In this document: piece by piece, positions 61,807 through 64,000 of the stretch
How positions within the stretch are numbered: the stretch's first letter is position 1
How the letters are laid out: every line of letters starts with the position of its first letter
Source of the DNA: Flavobacterium geliluteum
GTDB lineage: Bacteria > Bacteroidota > Bacteroidia > Flavobacteriales > Flavobacteriaceae
Direction: 5' to 3'
Assembly (NCBI RefSeq): GCF_017948595.1
Contig: NZ_JAGFBV010000013.1
Location: 50,075-114,074 of the forward strand
Length of the DNA stretch: 64,000 nucleotides
Made by a program: the position numbers and the translations under genes
Notes under the pieces: generated by a model
What the model saw: only the letters and a program-made list of their open reading frames with translations
Databases searched by the model: none
What the model was told of the DNA's origin: nothing

Positions 61807-62808
61807 ATGATAACAAAAAATTCAACTACTCAGATCAACTCTTTAAATCGTGGCAATATGAAAACCTTAGTAGTACTATCGCATCCAGACTTAGAGAGTT
61901 CAATAGCCAATAAAACAATTATTGAACATATAAAAAAAACAGTCCCAACATCTCAGTTAGAGGTGCGTCATCTCGAGTCGTTATACCCTGATTATAAAAT
62001 TGATATAGAGAAAGAGCAAGCTGCTTTGCTTAATGCAGGTATTCTAATTTTTCAACATCCTCTTTATTGGTACGCTACACCATCTATTTTAAAAAAATAT
62101 TTAGATGATGTGATGACTTGGGGATTTGCTTATGGAACTGGTGGAGACAAACTCAAAGGCAAACAATTTTTGCAAAGTATTACATTAGGAGGATCAAAAG
62201 AGTCTTTTACACCCCTTGGGTACAATCGTTTCAGTGTAGAAGATATTTTAAAACCAATGCAGCAGTCGGTGTATCACATGCAAATGATTTACAATCTTCC
62301 TTTGTACTCATATCGAAATGCGTATGTTCCTGAAATATATAACTCCATGTGGGAAGTAAAGGAAACTGCCATTGCCCATGCTAAAAAACTAATTGAAAAA
62401 ATTCAAGATTTTTCTAAGGGCAATCAAGAAAAGGTGGAAGCTTTTATCCACAAATGGTTTAGCCATTTTGACAGATTAGATGAAAACGGCTATTTTATTC
62501 AATACCTACATAAAGACGTAGAATTCACTTTTCCCGGATACGGTAAAATGAAAGGACACCCTGAATTTAATGAATGGTACCGATCAATAAAAGAAAAACT
62601 GGAGGCACCCACAAAACATGAAGTTCAGAATTTAATTATCGAGGAAACGGAAAGAAATCAATTTGACATACGCTTTCAAGTGCAATTTAAAGCCAGAGAA
62701 AAAGAAAGCCAAAAAGAAATTGATGTTGTTGAAACAGAAAATTGGAAATTAATTTGGGATGAGAATAGCGACAGGCCTATCATCGAAAAATACATTGTAA
62801 CTATTTAA
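61807..62808 (+). CDS. KefF-like NAD(P)H quinone reductase fused to a SnoaL-like domain
   Basis: 333 aa from ATG 61807, or 316 from ATG 61858 (MKTLVVLSHPD), which fits family starts better. Residues ~18-200 are a flavodoxin-fold reductase: 'LVVLSHPDLESSIANKTI', 'LYPDYKIDIEKEQAAL', 'QHPLYWYATPSILKKYLDDV' and 'TLGGSKESF', close to E. coli KefF. The remainder (~205-333, 'VEAFIHKWFSHFDRLDENGY') is an NTF2/SnoaL-like domain. The fusion is unusual. It should reduce quinones and may bind a small ligand. Confidence 0.85.
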   Translation: MITKNSTTQINSLNRGNMKTLVVLSHPDLESSIANKTIIEHIKKTVPTSQLEVRHLESLYPDYKIDIEKEQAALLNAGILIFQHPLYWYATPSILKKYLDDVMTWGFAYGTGGDKLKGKQFLQSITLGGSKESFTPLGYNRFSVEDILKPMQQSVYHMQMIYNLPLYSYRNAYVPEIYNSMWEVKETAIAHAKKLIEKIQDFSKGNQEKVEAFIHKWFSHFDRLDENGYFIQYLHKDVEFTFPGYGKMKGHPEFNEWYRSIKEKLEAPTKHEVQNLIIEETERNQFDIRFQVQFKAREKESQKEIDVVETENWKLIWDENSDRPIIEKYIVTI

Positions 62809-63240
62809 AATTGAAAGTAATACAATACTAATAACAATTTTAATTCTAGTATTCAATGTTCTTTTTTTTAATTGTGTTCAGGCACAGACGTATTTTGTTA
62901 AAAGCTATACAGCGACACAAAATGTAGATTAGTATTATGAGGTACCGATATTAAAAAAGCTTATACCGTGATGGGAAAGACAAAGGTTGGCAGAGGTTTT
63001 CGTTCTTTAGAAAAGTTGAAAACCATGTTTTAAAACCCTTGCTATTCGGATACTTTAGCATAAGTTAATTGAATTATTTGCATTGTAAAAAATCGCTTTA
63101 ATATAGCTGAGGAATCACGAACTCGAAATAAAAAAGAAGAATAAAACAAAAACTTTTTAAAATGGTAGCAATGTAGACTTGAATGAATAAAATTAGAGCA
63201 ACTTTAACTAAATTATAATTTAGTTCCCAAGCATAACAAG
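62809..63240 (+). pseudogene. Decayed secreted protein gene and gap
   Basis: A leader-like frame (ILITILILVFNVLFFNCVQA ... 'QTYFVKSYTATQNVD') stops at TAG near 62,930. After a shift the frame 'DIKKAYTVMGKTKVGRGFRS' continues to a TAA at 63031-63033. Together they look like a small exported protein broken by a stop and a frameshift. The rest up to 63,240 shows no gene. Identification is tentative. Confidence 0.35.
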
Positions 63241-63260
63241 GCTGTCTATTAATAGACAGC
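63241..63260. terminator. 20-bp palindrome, probable terminator
   Basis: GCTGTCTATTAATAGACAGC is a perfect palindrome followed by TTTGGCGTTTTTCTT. Confidence 0.55.
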
Positions 63261-63515
63261 TTTGGCGTTTTTCTTAGACACTAAAAACGAAAGTAGCGCT
63301 ATATCTTTATTAGCTGCTTCCTAAAACAGAGTTTAGATAAGTATGAGAATCACTGCGTATTTATTTCGAAATGATAAAGTGGTTACACTGTTCATGCGTA
63401 TTCGGGATAATTCATCAAAATTTTAGACTGTTTTTTAGTGCGCGAAACTACCTTATTATTTGCAAAAGAATTTTGATTTTGTGGAGCAGCAAATTTCACC
63501 TTTAGCAACTAATTA
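63261..63515. other. Gap before the coupling-protein remnant
   Basis: 255 nt with no reading frame of note; nothing else identified. Confidence 0.4.
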
Positions 63516-63880
63516 CTAATTCTTTATTAAATGTTTAAAATCAGGGTCTTTTTTAATTCGCTCCAATTCCGTTTCGATAATCTTTACAGTGTCTGCCTTT
63601 ATCTGCTTATAATTGCTCTCTATTTCCTGTTTCATAGTATCCTCTTCATTCTCGTTTACAAAATTGAGAATTTGTGGTATCTTTTGATAGGCTTTGGTTT
63701 CTGCTACTACTGTACAATTGTCCACTACAATCTCGGCGTGAAATATTTTTTGCTCAATTCTTTCATCAAAGTTGTCGGAAACTGCACCAACAAACATACC
63801 CTGTGTCAAAGTGGAAATTTTTGATGCAGGTATCAGACTGTCTAACTGTGTAGAAATACAGGTTGATTTGTCATTGGAGT
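63516..63880 (-). pseudogene. C-terminal part of a TraG/MobC-type coupling protein, cut by an IS
   Basis: On the minus strand the frame reads 'STCISTQLDSLIPASKISTL', 'TQGMFVGAVSDNFDERIEQK' and 'IFHAEIVVD', ending 'KKDPDFKHLIKN'. This matches the tail of Bacteroidota type IV coupling proteins (MobC/TraG). The N-terminal ~550 residues are missing because an IS-like sequence starts at about 63,880. The exact junction is approximate. Confidence 0.65.
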
Positions 63881-64000
63881 TGCTACATTTACTGGGACAT
63901 AAATTTTAAGACTGTTTAAATAAAAATAAATATCTTAGAATTATGAAAAAACGAGTTTACAGTGCTGAGTTTAAATCATCAGCAGTACGATTAAGTTACG
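63881..64000 (+). mobile_element. Left end of an IS3-like insertion sequence (partial)
   Basis: The left boundary is inferred from the break in the coupling-protein frame. The leader contains 'TTTACTGGGACAT' and then a transposase start. The element continues past the window. Confidence 0.55.
63943..64000 (+). CDS. IS3-family transposase OrfA, N-terminal part
   Basis: The frame from ATG 63943 reads MKKRVYSAEFKSSAVRLSY and runs off the window. 'R.YS.EFK..AV.L' is the start of the HTH_Tnp_1/IS3 OrfA family. Only 19 residues are visible. Confidence 0.65.
   Translation, partial: MKKRVYSAEFKSSAVRLSY

Larger units (their letters stand above)
16711..64000. mobile_element. Integrated mobilisable/conjugative island (left part; right end not in window)
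   Basis: It starts in the ssrA 3' end with a serine recombinase, then an excisionase-type HTH, a DUF4099/3945 protein and topoisomerase III, as in Bacteroidota mobilisable elements. A coupling-protein tail at 63.5-63.9 kb suggests the same or another element continues at the far side. Everything between is accessory, rich in paralogues and pseudogenes. The boundary on the right, and whether this is one island or several nested ones, cannot be decided from this window. Confidence 0.5.

Noticed and set aside
16711..64000. A second copy of the ssrA 3' end (attR) within the window
   Set aside because: I looked for GGTTCGATTCCCGG and GCGACTCCA elsewhere and saw none, but this was by eye.

Overview
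The window looks like a chromosome segment of a Flavobacterium or close relative (Bacteroidota). It is AT-rich. Many genes are preceded by the Bacteroidota -7 box TAnnTTTG, often with a TTG about 17-22 nt upstream, and most lack a Shine-Dalgarno. The tmRNA encodes the tag GENNYALAA, and outer-membrane barrels, lipoproteins and a 'CarboxypepD_reg-like + Plug' receptor are present.

Bases 1-16,360 read as ordinary backbone: the end of a Spy/ECF-sensor-like gene, a BNR-repeat exported protein, a low-complexity secreted protein, kup (K+ uptake), an RsmB-type rRNA methylase, menE plus a CPBP protease, an ArsC-like reductase, a TonB-type receptor, fumC, a LYS1/alanine-dehydrogenase-like enzyme, a beta-lactamase-fold lipoprotein and ssrA (tmRNA). 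Repeats cluster around fumC: a GC-rich flavobacterial-type repeat and three 21-nt direct repeats upstream, and about 13.7 copies of TTTCAGG downstream.

At the 3' end of ssrA a mobile island begins. A large serine recombinase reads into the tmRNA 3' end and takes its last residues and stop codon from it. It is followed by a 50-aa gene, an excisionase-type HTH, a DUF4099/DUF3945 protein and topoisomerase III (TopB). The mobilisation module then stops abruptly in gene fragments near 22.9-23.3 kb. The tail of a TraG/MobC-type coupling protein appears 40 kb later (63.5-63.9 kb), cut by an IS3-like element running off the window. No second copy of the ssrA 3' end was seen, so the right attachment site probably lies outside.

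The 23.3-63.5 kb interior is cargo rich in redox and detoxification genes. A cassette of NmrA reductase, RidA and Crp/Fnr occurs twice, one copy decayed (23.4-26.4 kb) and one largely intact (32.9-35.0 kb). Between them lie a beta-propeller lipoprotein, a 1225-aa metallophosphoesterase/surface-antigen fusion and an orphan Pycsar-effector-like membrane protein with no cyclase beside it. Next come two alpha/beta hydrolases, pirin, OsmC and two pseudogenes; then a glutaredoxin, Kef-type antiporter, YjdI-like ferredoxin, YjdJ-like GNAT and YceI set; then a run of ten leftward genes (porin, pirin, GMC oxidoreductase, three SDRs, nitroreductase, LLM flavin enzyme, an LLM fragment, SnoaL) beside a secreted amidohydrolase. 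A PAS/sigma-54 activator is divergent from this block.

The right part holds a LytS/LytR-type two-component pair next to a secreted protein and a barrel protein with a palindromic operator in its promoter, a 52-bp perfect palindrome, and an HxlR regulator divergent from a KefF-like quinone reductase fused to a SnoaL domain. My reading is that the island supplies a defence or catabolic kit for reactive electrophiles, quinones or aromatics, built by repeated duplication and decay. The actual substrate cannot be read from sequence.
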